A DNA stretch of 64,000 nucleotides from JBDRMV01 sp043825615. GTDB lineage: Bacteria; CG03. The position numbers and the translations under genes are program-made. The stretch spans positions 1 to 64,000 of the forward strand of contig JBDRRS010000011.1 of NCBI GenBank assembly GCA_043825615.1, given 5' to 3'. This document shows, piece after piece, positions 51,305-59,192 of the stretch. How positions within the stretch are numbered: the first letter of the stretch is position 1; every line of letters begins with the position of its first letter. A model generated the notes under the pieces. The model saw only the letters and a program-made list of their open reading frames with translations, was not told the DNA's origin and did not search any database.

Positions 51305-51831
51305 AAGTCCTCGTCGGCTCTCTGAACCCGGTAAAGATAGAGGCGGCGCAGGATGCGTTTTCAAAATACTACGGCGATGTTGAAATTACAGGTCTGGATG
51401 TCGCCCCGGATGTCCCCGTACAGCCGGTGAACGAGCAGACGTTTGAGGGCGCGGAAAACCGCGCAAGAAAACTTCTGGAAAAAAATGAAAAGGAAAAACT
51501 CGGCGCGGATTTTTTTACGGGCATAGAGGGCGGAATAATAAAACTTCATTCAAGATGGTTTTCGTTCGGCGGGATGTGCATCATGGATAAAAAAGGCAGA
51601 ACCGGTTTCGGGACGACGCCGTTGTTCGAACTTCCGCCGGCAATCGCAGGGGAACTTTTGCAGGGCTCGGAACTCGGCGACGTGATGGACCGCCTGCAGA
51701 ACGATAACAACACAAAACAGAAACACGGGGCAATCGGATTTTTTACGAAAGGGGTTATAAACAGAAAAAAATTTTATGTCCAGGGGCTGCTCGCCGCGCT
51801 GATCCCTTTCGTTAACGAGGAGTTGTTTTGA
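51301..51831 (+). CDS. yjjX: Inosine/xanthosine triphosphatase (YjjX)
   Basis: A 176-residue non-canonical purine NTPase removing ITP and XTP from the nucleotide pool: VLVGSLNPVKIEAAQDAFSKYYG, VQPVNEQTFEGAENRARKLL, FFTGIEGGIIKLHSRWFSFGGMCIMD, and ELGDVMDRLQNDNNTKQKHGAIGFFTKGVINRKKFY, the classic DUF84/YjjX C-terminal motif. The start is GTG51301, overlapping the previous stop by 4 nt; the stop overlaps the hydrolase gene. Confidence 0.92.
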   Translation: MKVLVGSLNPVKIEAAQDAFSKYYGDVEITGLDVAPDVPVQPVNEQTFEGAENRARKLLEKNEKEKLGADFFTGIEGGIIKLHSRWFSFGGMCIMDKKGRTGFGTTPLFELPPAIAGELLQGSELGDVMDRLQNDNNTKQKHGAIGFFTKGVINRKKFYVQGLLAALIPFVNEELF

Positions 51832-52661
51832 ACAGGGAATTGAAGGATATTTTTTACGTCGTAAAATACGTTGCCGGTATTTTGTCGGCCGCGTATGTTG
51901 TTTTTGTCGCCGTAACGTTTGTTTTTCAAAAGGACTTTATTTATTTCCCGAAGCGGGAACTCATCATTACGCCCGAAAAAACAGGTTTGCCGTACGAGGA
52001 TGTTTTTTTTGAAACTTCCGGCGGGATAAAACTCAACGGCTGGTTCGTTGCGGGAGTCCCCGGGGGAAAAACGGTTCTTTTCTGCCACGGAAATGCGGAC
52101 AACATTTCTTATTTTCTTGACGAAGTAAAACAGTTTAACGGAATGGGTTTCGGCGTTTTTATTTTTGATTACCGCGGTTACGGACGGAGCGGCGGAAAAC
52201 CGTGCGAGGCAGGGATTTATCTGGACGCCGCCGCCGCATGGAACTGGCTTATAGGCAGTAAGCGTCTTTTACCGGCAGATATTATCGTTGTCGGCAGATC
52301 GCTCGGAGGAGCCGTTGCCTCGCATCTTGCGGCGGAACACAAACCGGGTTTTCTTTCGGTTGAATCCGCATTTACGTCCATAGAAGATATGAGCAGGATT
52401 AAATACCCTTTTTTGCCGGTAAAATATTTACTGAAGTATCATTACAGAACCGTTGAACACATCAGGAATGTGCGTTGTCCCGTCCTTGTCGTTCACAGCC
52501 GCGAAGATAAGGAAGTCCCGTTCAGCCAGGGGCTTAGGATTTTTCAGGCGGCAAACAATCCGAAAGAATTTCTTGAAATCAAAGGCGGCCACAGAGACGG
52601 TTTTATTACTTCGAACGAAATTTACCGGGAAGGGCTGACTGCCTTCATCGGGGCGAATTAA
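51828..52661 (+). CDS. Membrane-anchored alpha/beta hydrolase
   Basis: A 277-residue alpha/beta hydrolase with an N-terminal membrane helix (YVAGILSAAYVVFVAVTFVFQ). The nucleophile elbow is VGRSLGGAVASHL (GRSLGG), the oxyanion-type segment is FCHGNADNISYFLDEV, GVFIFDYRGYGRSGG precedes it, and a late Asp (HSREDKEVPFS) and His (GGHRDGF) complete a plausible triad. It resembles YfhR/ABHD17-type serine hydrolases. TTG51828 overlaps the previous stop by 4 nt. Confidence 0.85.
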   Translation: MNRELKDIFYVVKYVAGILSAAYVVFVAVTFVFQKDFIYFPKRELIITPEKTGLPYEDVFFETSGGIKLNGWFVAGVPGGKTVLFCHGNADNISYFLDEVKQFNGMGFGVFIFDYRGYGRSGGKPCEAGIYLDAAAAWNWLIGSKRLLPADIIVVGRSLGGAVASHLAAEHKPGFLSVESAFTSIEDMSRIKYPFLPVKYLLKYHYRTVEHIRNVRCPVLVVHSREDKEVPFSQGLRIFQAANNPKEFLEIKGGHRDGFITSNEIYREGLTAFIGAN

Positions 52662-52917
52662 ACTTTCAGCGGTTCAAATATGGCCGTTGGCATTCAACCG
52701 CAACCGAACCGCGCGCTGCAATTTCTTAAAAACTTTTTTATAAACTGCGTGGAAGTTGCAGCGTAAGATTTTAAAAGAAAAAAATTGGAATTTTCAGACA
52801 ATATATGATATTATAAAAACGTTGTTAGGTGAACTTTTCAAAGTGTTTTTGATGTGTGCCCGCCTGCCCGCCTGAGGCTGGCGGCAGAGGGTTTGAACCG
52901 CGTTAATGGAGGTTTTT
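52662..52917 (+). other. Gap with candidate promoter before DUF47-PiT
   Basis: 256 nt without a gene. A candidate promoter is TTGGAA (52785-52790) and TATTAT (52809-52814), 18 bp apart. A hairpin CTGCCCGCC...GGCGGCAG (52864-52887) lies in a repeated CCCGCCTG stretch, then TGGAGG (52907-52912) is the ribosome site. The hairpin sits in the leader and might affect expression of the phosphate genes. Confidence 0.35.
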
Positions 52918-53559
52918 ATGTTCGGAAGAAAAAAAGAAAATGAAGTTAAGGTTTTAATCAGCGAACACCTGGAGAAGGTGTCGAAAACCGTTGAAAAAAT
53001 GACTCTTTCCGTTCAGGACTATATCAAAGGCAATATAGACGATGCTAAAGAGAACGGGTACCAGACGCATCTTGTGGAAAAAGAGGCAGATGAGAAGAGA
53101 AGGACAATAATCGAGAAACTTCACAAAGGGGCTTTTCTTCCCGTCTTCAGGGAAGACCTGATAAAACTCGTCGCCCAGCAGGACAAAATTGCGGACAGGG
53201 CGGAATCGTGCTGTGATTTCTGTCTCACCCAGCGGCCTGAAATTCCCGGAAAATTCAGGAAGAAATTTGAGGAACTCCTCAGCGCTTCGGTAGAGACATT
53301 TAAGCCCTATAAAGAAGCGCTGGAGCAGACGTTTATCAGTTACGATATTATGAAGGTTAAGATAAAAGAGGTGAACACCGAAGAAGAAAAAGCGGATACC
53401 GTAGAGTGGCACATTACCAGAGATATTTTTACCTCGGATATGCCTCTCGCGCAGAAAATACATCTCAGGGATCTTGTTTTTCACATTGTATGCATTTCGG
53501 ACATAATAGAAGACGCTGCCGACGACCTTGACATTTTCATGGTCAAATACCGGATGTAA
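52918..53559 (+). CDS. DUF47 (PhoU-like) phosphate transport regulator
   Basis: A 213-residue PhoU-like DUF47 protein: MFGRKKENEVKVLISEHLEKVSKTVEKM, then VEKEADEKRRTIIEKLHKGAFLPVFREDLIKLVAQQDKIADRAE (the ExxxD metal-binding helix) and HIVCISDIIEDAADDLDIFMVK. Such proteins accompany and regulate PiT transporters. ATG52918 is chosen because TGGAGG lies 5 nt upstream; ATG52906 is in frame but lacks a site. It is 8 nt before the PiT gene. Confidence 0.9.
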   Translation: MFGRKKENEVKVLISEHLEKVSKTVEKMTLSVQDYIKGNIDDAKENGYQTHLVEKEADEKRRTIIEKLHKGAFLPVFREDLIKLVAQQDKIADRAESCCDFCLTQRPEIPGKFRKKFEELLSASVETFKPYKEALEQTFISYDIMKVKIKEVNTEEEKADTVEWHITRDIFTSDMPLAQKIHLRDLVFHIVCISDIIEDAADDLDIFMVKYRM

Positions 53560-53567
53560 GAGAGAGT

Positions 53568-54512
53568 ATGTTTAAACTCTTACCCGGGTTTTATCTCGGC
53601 TGGGGTCTCGGCGCCAACGACGCCGCCAATGTTTTCGGACCGCAGACGCATTCGGGAATAATCAGTTACAGAACCGCCGTTGTACTGACGTCGGTTTTTG
53701 TGATACTCGGAGCGTTGATAGAAGGAGACAAGGGTTTCGCGCACATCGGGAACATGGTCGCGGGGCTTACCGCCGCGCAGGTATTCATAGTGACGCTTTC
53801 GGCGGCGGTCATGATGAACATAATGAGTTACGCAAAGATACCCGCCTCCACCTCGCATTCAATTGTGGGTTCTCTCATAGGAGCGGGAATCGCTTTCGGT
53901 CAGGAAGTGGACTACTCAAAAATCGTCAAATCCGTTTACTGCTGGGTCATAACGCCTGTGGGCGCTGCCGTTTTCGCATTTCTTTTTTACCACATACTGA
54001 GTTTTGTATGGGTGAAACGGATAAAGAATCTGTTCATGCTCAGCTGGACCATCAAGATATTTTCCATACTCTTCGGCTGTTACGGCGCGTATTCGCTGGG
54101 TGCGAATAACCTTGCGAACGTCGTGGGCATTTACGTGCACGGCGGCATGCTTACGGGGCGTCTCGGACAAATCCTCGGGGGAGCGGCCATAGCTTTCGGA
54201 GTCATTACTTATTCTAAAAACGTAATGGCTACGGTGGGAAGCGGTATAACGACACTGAATCCCTTCGGCGCGCTGGTCTCCGTTTTAAGCGGGGCTCTTG
54301 TGCTGCACATCTTTGCGAAATTGGGCGTTCCGGTTTCTTCTTCGCAGGCGGTCGTCGGCGCTGTTCTGGGCGTGGGGATTGTGAAGGGCGCCAAAACCGT
54401 CAGTTACAGGAAATTGTTCCAGATTTTTGTGGGCTGGATAGCAACTCTTGCCGGTACGATTGTTTTCAGTTACATAATGTGCGTTCTGTACCGCAAAATC
54501 ACCGGCGCGTGA
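53568..54512 (+). CDS. pit: Inorganic phosphate transporter (PiT family)
   Basis: A 314-residue low-affinity phosphate permease with about ten membrane helices. The repeated PiT signatures are WGLGANDAANVFGPQTHSGIISY near the N-terminus and YSLGANNLANVVGIYVHGG in the middle, and VSSSQAVVGAVLGVGIV at the C-terminal repeat. It functions with the DUF47 protein. Its stop overlaps malQ by 4 nt (GTGA). Confidence 0.92.
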   Translation: MFKLLPGFYLGWGLGANDAANVFGPQTHSGIISYRTAVVLTSVFVILGALIEGDKGFAHIGNMVAGLTAAQVFIVTLSAAVMMNIMSYAKIPASTSHSIVGSLIGAGIAFGQEVDYSKIVKSVYCWVITPVGAAVFAFLFYHILSFVWVKRIKNLFMLSWTIKIFSILFGCYGAYSLGANNLANVVGIYVHGGMLTGRLGQILGGAAIAFGVITYSKNVMATVGSGITTLNPFGALVSVLSGALVLHIFAKLGVPVSSSQAVVGAVLGVGIVKGAKTVSYRKLFQIFVGWIATLAGTIVFSYIMCVLYRKITGA

Positions 54513-55966
54513 AACTTGAAAGGGCGAGCGGGATTTTACTGCACCCGACTTCTCTTCCTTCAAAATACGGCATTGGCGATTTCGGGCCCGCCGCCCGTAA
54601 ATTTGTGGACTTTTTGTCCGCATCAGGGCAGAAACTCTGGCAGATACTCCCTCTTCAGCATACCGCGGGCGGCTCTCCCTACGACTGCATTTCCGCTTTT
54701 GCGGGAAATCCTCTTCTCATCAGTCCCGATGAACTTATCAAAGACGGAATTCTTCCGAAAAAAATTCCCGCGCCGGAATTTTCTTCGGAAAGGGTTGATT
54801 TCAGAAAAGCCGGAAAATTCAAAGCAGAAGCGTTGAAACGGGCGTTCGGAAATTTCAAGGGAAGCCGGGCGTTTGAACTTTTCTGCCGGAAGAACGGATA
54901 CTGGCTTGACGATTACTGCAATTTTCTGGTTTTGAGGGATAAATTCGGGCCTTTGTGGAACAGGTGGCCTGTATCTTTCGCAAAAAGGGAAGAGAAACAT
55001 TTGAATGATTTCAGGAAAAAATTTTCGGAAGCAATTGAAGAACAAAAATTTATTCAATGGCTCTTTTTCAAGCAATGGTACGGGTTGAAAAAATACGCGA
55101 ATAAAAAAGGGATAAAAATCATAGGCGACGTCCCGATGTTTGTTTCTCTGGACAGCGCCGACGTGTGGGCGCACAGGGAACTCTTTTTGCTGAACGGGAG
55201 AGGAAATCCGCTGTTTGTTTCGGGGGTTCCGCCGGACTACTTCAGCAGGACGGGGCAGTTGTGGGGCAATCCGGCTTACAACTGGTCTGCAATGAGGGCG
55301 AATCATTACGGCTGGTGGCGGCAGAGGTTTCAATCTGCGTTTGAGATTTATGACGTAATCAGGATTGACCACTTCAGGGGTTTTACCGCCTGCTGGCGGG
55401 TTCCTGCGCGCGCAAAGACGGCTTTGAAAGGGAAATGGGTACGGTCGCCCGGTTATGAATTGTTCAGGGCGTTGAAGAAATATCTCGGCGTTCTTCCGAT
55501 AATTGCGGAGGATCTCGGGCGCATAACGCCCGAGGTTCGGAAGCTCCGCAAGTTTTTCGGATTTCCCGGAATGAAAATTTTCCAATTCGCTTTTTCGGGG
55601 AGAGCCCGGAAAGAGTTCCTTCCGCAGAATTACGGCAGAAACTGCGTCGTCTATACGGGGTCCCACGATAACGATCCTGTCGCCGGCTGGTGGCGGCGCT
55701 GTTCCGAAAAGGAAAGGGGAAGGGTCATCGGGTTTTTCGGCGGCGTCAAAGAATTGAACTGGCAGATGATTCAAAGCGCAATGGCGTCAAAAGCGGGTTT
55801 TTCCGTTTTCCCCCTTCAGGATGTTTTAGGTCTGGGAAGCGGCGCGAGATTTAATTTTCCGGGAACAACAGGGAGGAACTGGCGCTGGCGGTTTGATTTT
55901 GACGCTCTCACGGAAGATATAACAAAAAAACTCCGTCTTCTGACAGGAATTTGCAGACGGGATTGA
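54509..55966 (+). CDS. malQ: 4-alpha-glucanotransferase (GH77)
   Basis: A 485-residue amylomaltase that disproportionates alpha-1,4-glucans (glycogen or maltodextrin metabolism). Conserved residues are D287 (nucleophile, IRIDHFRGF), E334 (acid/base, IIAEDLGRI) and D387 (SHDNDP), plus GILLHPTSLPSKYGIGDFGP and GNPAYNW. The frame opens at 54479, but GTG54509 overlaps the PiT stop and gives the family start. No glycogen genes are adjacent. Confidence 0.93.
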   Translation: MKLERASGILLHPTSLPSKYGIGDFGPAARKFVDFLSASGQKLWQILPLQHTAGGSPYDCISAFAGNPLLISPDELIKDGILPKKIPAPEFSSERVDFRKAGKFKAEALKRAFGNFKGSRAFELFCRKNGYWLDDYCNFLVLRDKFGPLWNRWPVSFAKREEKHLNDFRKKFSEAIEEQKFIQWLFFKQWYGLKKYANKKGIKIIGDVPMFVSLDSADVWAHRELFLLNGRGNPLFVSGVPPDYFSRTGQLWGNPAYNWSAMRANHYGWWRQRFQSAFEIYDVIRIDHFRGFTACWRVPARAKTALKGKWVRSPGYELFRALKKYLGVLPIIAEDLGRITPEVRKLRKFFGFPGMKIFQFAFSGRARKEFLPQNYGRNCVVYTGSHDNDPVAGWWRRCSEKERGRVIGFFGGVKELNWQMIQSAMASKAGFSVFPLQDVLGLGSGARFNFPGTTGRNWRWRFDFDALTEDITKKLRLLTGICRRD

Positions 55967-55994
55967 TTATACGGCGAAAACCGGGGAACAGTGC

Positions 55995-56028
55995 TTGACA
56001 CTGTATGTAAATCGGCATATAATATAAT
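55995..56028 (+). promoter_or_regulatory. Consensus sigma-70 promoter of Tad locus
   Basis: TTGACA (55995-56000) and TATAAT (56018-56023) match consensus exactly with the ideal 17-bp spacer; a second TATAAT overlaps at 56023-56028. The start site would fall near 56030, right at the first pilin start codon, so the first transcript may be leaderless. Confidence 0.75.
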
Positions 56029-56031
56029 GGT

Positions 56032-56190
56032 TTGAAATATAAATTTCTAAGCGATGAGATAGGGCAGGGCGAAACGGAGTACGTGATTATGATTTTCTGC
56101 CTGCTTGGCGTGATTACCTTTTTGAAGATTTTTAACCTGTACGTAAACAAGGCGTACCTTGACGCGATGAATAGGATAAGACAGTGGTGA
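56032..56190 (+). CDS. Flp-type pilin-like protein 1
   Basis: A 52-residue protein too small for ordinary ORF lists. TTG56032 gives MKYKFLSDEIGQGETEYVIMIF: a charged leader, then the prepilin cleavage region G-Q with E+5-Y followed by one hydrophobic helix (VIMIFCLLGVITFL) and a short tail. This is the Flp/TadE-type class III signal. The start codon lies right behind the promoter with no ribosome site. It overlaps the next gene (GTGA). Confidence 0.65.
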   Translation: MKYKFLSDEIGQGETEYVIMIFCLLGVITFLKIFNLYVNKAYLDAMNRIRQW

Positions 56191-56402
56191 AATTTGCGTC
56201 CGGCGAGAGCGGGCAGGCCCCGAACCAATCCCTCAGTTTTCTTCGGGATACTGCGGGGCAGGCAATGACGGAATATATTCTGGTGGTTTTTCTGATTGTT
56301 CTCGCCTGCGCGCAGGTTTTGAGGACTTTCGGTCTGGCCCTTGACCTCGCTCTTGTCCAGGCGGCGAGGAAACTCGGCGGTTTCGGAGGGACGATTAAAT
56401 GA
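56187..56402 (+). CDS. Flp-type pilin-like protein 2
   Basis: A 71-residue pilin: long hydrophilic leader, then AGQAMTEYILVVFLIVLACAQVL, i.e. the G-Q cleavage site, T-E-Y and one hydrophobic alpha-helix, then a short basic tail (LVQAARKLGGFGG). GTG56187 overlaps the stop of pilin 1. Prepilin peptidase would cleave after the Gly. Expected product: a minor or major subunit of the Flp fibre. Confidence 0.78.
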   Translation: MKFASGESGQAPNQSLSFLRDTAGQAMTEYILVVFLIVLACAQVLRTFGLALDLALVQAARKLGGFGGTIK

Positions 56403-56566
56403 GAGCATTCATAAGGGAAGAAAAAGCGGCGGGGATGACGGAATACATTCTTATTGTTTTCCTCATTGCGCTTATTGCTTATGTTACCGTACAGGAATTC
56501 GGAAAAACGGTTTCCGGAAGGTTTATCGGGGCGGGGAACAAAGTTGAGTCCGCCTGGGGCGACTGA
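56399..56566 (+). CDS. Flp-type pilin-like protein 3
   Basis: A 55-residue protein not covered by longer ORF calls. ATG56399 overlaps the previous stop (ATGA). MRAFIREEKAAGMTEYILIVF: cleavage after AAG, then M-T-E-Y-I-L and a hydrophobic helix (IVFLIALIAYVTV). The G-Q of its siblings is G-M here. A short polar tail ends the protein (NKVESAWGD). Confidence 0.75.
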   Translation: MRAFIREEKAAGMTEYILIVFLIALIAYVTVQEFGKTVSGRFIGAGNKVESAWGD

Positions 56567-56607
56567 ATTGTAGCGGGCGGACTTCTGTTCGCCGGAGGAG
56601 GAAAAAT

Positions 56608-56769
56608 ATGAGGTTTTTAACAGATGAAAAAGGGCAGGGGATGACGGAGTACATTCTTCTCGTTTTTCTGATTGCGCTTCTTGCCTACGCAATGGTTAAG
56701 ACGTTCGGCGACACGGTGAAAAATGCGTTCAATTCGGGCGCGCGAAAAGTAAGGAACGCCGCAAGATAA
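56608..56769 (+). CDS. Flp-type pilin-like protein 4
   Basis: A 53-residue protein with GGAGGAGG 7 nt before ATG56608. MRFLTDEKGQGMTEYILLVF: cleavage near GQG, then MTEYILLVFLIALLAYAMV. A short amphipathic, basic tail follows (RKVRNAAR). The strongest ribosome site of the five small pilins suggests it is the most abundant (inferred). Confidence 0.78.
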   Translation: MRFLTDEKGQGMTEYILLVFLIALLAYAMVKTFGDTVKNAFNSGARKVRNAAR

Positions 56770-56783
56770 TACAAAAACTTTAA

Positions 56784-56972
56784 ATGTCTGCCCTTTATAA
56801 ATCAAAAGGGCTGGGTTTGTTCGGTTGTGAGGATGGTCAGGGAATGACCGAATATATTCTGCTTGTTTTTCTTATCGCCCTTGTCTGTGTTTTCGGAATC
56901 AGGATGTACGGCGGCAAGATAAAGAAGGGTTACAGGGTCGGTTCGGAAACACTCAGAGGTCTCGCGAGGTAA
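56784..56972 (+). CDS. Flp-type pilin-like protein 5
   Basis: A 62-residue pilin. ATG56784; the leader (MSALYKSKGLGLFGCED) is longer than in pilins 3 and 4 and has one Cys. Then GQGMTEYILLVFLIALVCVFGI, and a basic tail (KIKKGYRVGSETL). It is separated from the next gene by 2 nt. Confidence 0.78.
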   Translation: MSALYKSKGLGLFGCEDGQGMTEYILLVFLIALVCVFGIRMYGGKIKKGYRVGSETLRGLAR

Positions 56973-56974
56973 AT

Positions 56975-57184
56975 TTGTTCAAAAAACTGCAAATTGGAAA
57001 TCTCACATCCGGCGTTTCTCATCCGGCATCTTCTTCCGGTCAGGCGCTCGTGGAATACGTGATTGCGCTCTTCCTCTGCGCTCTGGTCGCTGCCGGGACG
57101 TTCAAAATGTATCAGTCGGCAATGAGGGTCCATTACAACAAGGTGGCGGGAGCCAGAACGGGCATTATCGGGATGCACCCGTGA
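56975..57184 (+). CDS. Pilin-like/TadE-like protein 6
   Basis: A 69-residue protein starting at TTG56975. The leader (FKKLQIGNLTSGVSHPASS) precedes SGQALVEYVIALFLCALVAAGTF, the G-Q-A-(L)-V-E motif of TadE-like pseudopilins rather than the M-T-E-Y of Flp pilins. A helical tail follows. It overlaps the next gene by 4 nt. Confidence 0.7.
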   Translation: MFKKLQIGNLTSGVSHPASSSGQALVEYVIALFLCALVAAGTFKMYQSAMRVHYNKVAGARTGIIGMHP

Positions 57185-57624
57185 GAATGAACAGACGCGG
57201 GGAAAAAGGGCAGGCGTTCGTTGAGGTCATTATGGTTTTTCCGATTCTTCTCACGCTGATTTTCGGGATTATGCAGATTGCGATGATTGCCGAGTCAATG
57301 TTCGCCTTAAACGATGCGGCAAATTCCGCGGCGAGAGCCGCTTCCGTCGGTAAGTCGGCGAACGTTGCGGCGGGTTACGTTATCGGCAGAACAATAGGCC
57401 TGACGGGGTACGGTTATTTCGGAGGCGTTACGACGCGGCGTTCCACAATAAATTCAAGGAGACCGAGAGGAATTCCCGGGTCAATCAGAGGCAACAGAAG
57501 AATAAGAATCGTGGAATGCACGGTGAACTATTTTTTCAAACCGATGTTTATGAAGGTGCCCGTCATTCCCCTTTCCGCATCGGCGAGGGCGATGGTTCAC
57601 GAACTCCCGGAGGGCGTCCGATGA
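57181..57624 (+). CDS. TadE/TadG-like pseudopilin
   Basis: A 147-residue protein: short leader, KGQAFVEVIMVFPILLTLIFGIMQ (TadE-like motif with hydrophobic helix), then FALNDAANSAARAASVGKSANVA typical of TadE/TadG pseudopilins and a beta-rich periplasmic region ending MVHELPEGVR. GTG57181 overlaps the preceding gene and its stop overlaps the TadG gene. Confidence 0.8.
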   Translation: MRMNRRGEKGQAFVEVIMVFPILLTLIFGIMQIAMIAESMFALNDAANSAARAASVGKSANVAAGYVIGRTIGLTGYGYFGGVTTRRSTINSRRPRGIPGSIRGNRRIRIVECTVNYFFKPMFMKVPVIPLSASARAMVHELPEGVR

Positions 57625-58493
57625 AAAAGAAAAAAAACGAAAGCGGGCAGGCAATCGTTCTGGTCGCTCTGACGATTCTGGTTATGTGCCTTTTCGCTTT
57701 TACGACAATCAACACGGGAGTTGTTTTTTACAGGAGAATCCAGATGCAGAACGCGGCGGACTGCGCCGCCCTGAGTTCCGCGAGAATAACAGCGAGGTCA
57801 TTGAATACGATTGCGCAGGCAAACAATGTAATAGGCATCACACATATTTATTGTGTCGGCGGTTTTATGACGCCTATTTTCTGGGGAAGCGCGATTATGT
57901 TGAAGAGTATGAAGGGCGCTTACGAGGCAATGAGGTCTCTTGAAACGGCGTGGGTCAGGGCAGGCGCCGGTCAGGCAGCGTTGGTAGGACGTAGAGTCGC
58001 ACAATTGAATGGCGCCAACCTGGCGGTTCCGACCGGCGGTTTTGGAATGAGATTAAGAGGGCGGAGGATAACTGTTTACTGGACGAAATGTATCAGAATA
58101 CCGACCCCTTCCGGAACGATTTCTATTGAGATACCCTGGCCACCGTTCAGAACGAGATATGACCCTGCGTATTACAGAAGAACATGGGCACAGGGTGAGA
58201 GGAGAGCCCAACCGACTCACAACATAAGTTGGGTGGTAAGGAAAAATGCTTATAGTCCCTTTGGAAAATCGCTTTTCGGCGGAAGTATGTCATCAAAGCA
58301 GACGTACGCAAATGCGCGGGCGAGGGTTTTTTACGACTGCACAAGAAATTTCTGGGCGAATTACGGCGGTTTCCCCCGCGAAAGAAATGCCGGCTGGATG
58401 GAAAGAGCATTTATTCCCCAGCCCGCTTCGTTCATGAATCCGGCTCAATTCAACGCTTACCTTGTTCCCGTCGGAGTGGCTTATTTTCACTGA
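57621..58493 (+). CDS. TadG-like Flp pilus assembly protein
   Basis: A 290-residue protein of the TadG-like N-terminal group (PF13400): MKKKKNESGQAIVLVALTILVMCLFAFTTINTG, then RIQMQNAADCAALSSARITA, the hallmark MQNAADAAALA-like helix. The remaining about 220 residues are a periplasmic domain rich in Arg, Tyr and Trp that I cannot assign; it lacks an obvious von Willebrand A MIDAS motif. ATG57621 overlaps the prior stop (ATGA). It overlaps the next TadE-like gene by 1 nt. Confidence 0.82.
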   Translation: MKKKKNESGQAIVLVALTILVMCLFAFTTINTGVVFYRRIQMQNAADCAALSSARITARSLNTIAQANNVIGITHIYCVGGFMTPIFWGSAIMLKSMKGAYEAMRSLETAWVRAGAGQAALVGRRVAQLNGANLAVPTGGFGMRLRGRRITVYWTKCIRIPTPSGTISIEIPWPPFRTRYDPAYYRRTWAQGERRAQPTHNISWVVRKNAYSPFGKSLFGGSMSSKQTYANARARVFYDCTRNFWANYGGFPRERNAGWMERAFIPQPASFMNPAQFNAYLVPVGVAYFH

Positions 58494-59035
58494 TGAAAAT
58501 TTTTAATCTCCCATTTAAAAATCTTCCGTTAACTTCCCCTTTAGTAAAGGGGAGCAGGGGGATTTGTCATCCTCCCCGTTTGCCGGCGTTACTATCAGGT
58601 GTTGGCGGGCAGGCAATGGTCGAGTTGATTATCTGCCTGATTGTCCTGCCTCTTTTTGTTACGGGTATTGTCAGGTTCGGCCAGACGCTCATAATACAGC
58701 AGCGCCTTCTGATGGCGGCGAAACACGGGGTTATTCTCAGGTCAACGAATCTTGTCTCTGACACTGAAGTAAGGTCAGAAATCAGGAGGTTCCTCTCTAA
58801 CACAAGGTCCAGACCCAGGATGGAAGGAAACAGAATAACGATACGACTTTCAAGAGTTTCGGGACCCTTTGGGAATCCCATATCGAGAGTGGAGGTTGGC
58901 TATAGAATAAGGGTTCCGAAATTCAGCAACAATTTTTTTCAGCCGTTTAAGACGGAGCAGATTACGTTAAGAGAATCCGCCTTCTGCGCCAATTTCAGGC
59001 GTCTGAGCGGCACGCCCTACACTCCTGACTTTTAG
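58493..59035 (+). CDS. TadE-like pseudopilin with repeat-derived leader
   Basis: A 180-residue TadE-like protein. The mature part begins at GGQAMVELIICLIVLPLFVTGIVRFGQTL, followed by a beta-rich periplasmic domain. Its leader is about 39 residues, far longer than the siblings', because a palindromic repeat (58535-58553) has been incorporated and encodes PLTSPLVKGSRGI. The G-Q cleavage motif after the insert is intact, so a prepilin peptidase could still mature the protein. No ribosome site other than the overlapping stop of tadG is obvious. Confidence 0.78.
   Translation: MKIFNLPFKNLPLTSPLVKGSRGICHPPRLPALLSGVGGQAMVELIICLIVLPLFVTGIVRFGQTLIIQQRLLMAAKHGVILRSTNLVSDTEVRSEIRRFLSNTRSRPRMEGNRITIRLSRVSGPFGNPISRVEVGYRIRVPKFSNNFFQPFKTEQITLRESAFCANFRRLSGTPYTPDF
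58535..58553. repeat. Palindromic repeat in pseudopilin leader
   Basis: TCCCCTTTA-G-TAAAGGGGA, then GCAGGGGGAT. It is the sister of 17417-17437. Translation gives SPLVKGSRGI, matching SPFIKGGERGI at the thrC end. Such CCCCTTT/AAAGGGG elements recur in many bacterial genomes. Confidence 0.65.
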
Positions 59036-59192
59036 CAGGAAAGAAAAAGGGGACAGGTACTTTTTTGTTTAATAAAAAATTTTGGGAACGGGAGAACTGT
59101 CAAATTTTACTTCTTTCATGTAGATTTTTTGTAAGGCAATTCGGGCAATTCGGGGGATTTACAAATTTGTTCATTTTTTGTTTAATATCATT
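59036..59192 (+). promoter_or_regulatory. Gap with tandem CAATTCGGG and mntA promoter
   Basis: 157 nt. AAGGGGACAGGTACTTTTTTG (about 59047) is another remnant tag. Two tandem CAATTCGGG 9-mers sit at 59137-59154. TTTACA (59158-59163) and TTTAAT (59181-59186) are 17 bp apart, putting the predicted start at or near ATG59193, so mntA may be leaderless. The 9-mers lie just upstream of the -35 and may be an operator. Confidence 0.4.

Noticed and set aside
54623..55774. A 383-codon minus-strand frame over malQ
   Set aside because: The malQ frame has all catalytic residues and coupling to PiT; the opposite frame is rich in Pro, Arg and Phe without any family pattern.
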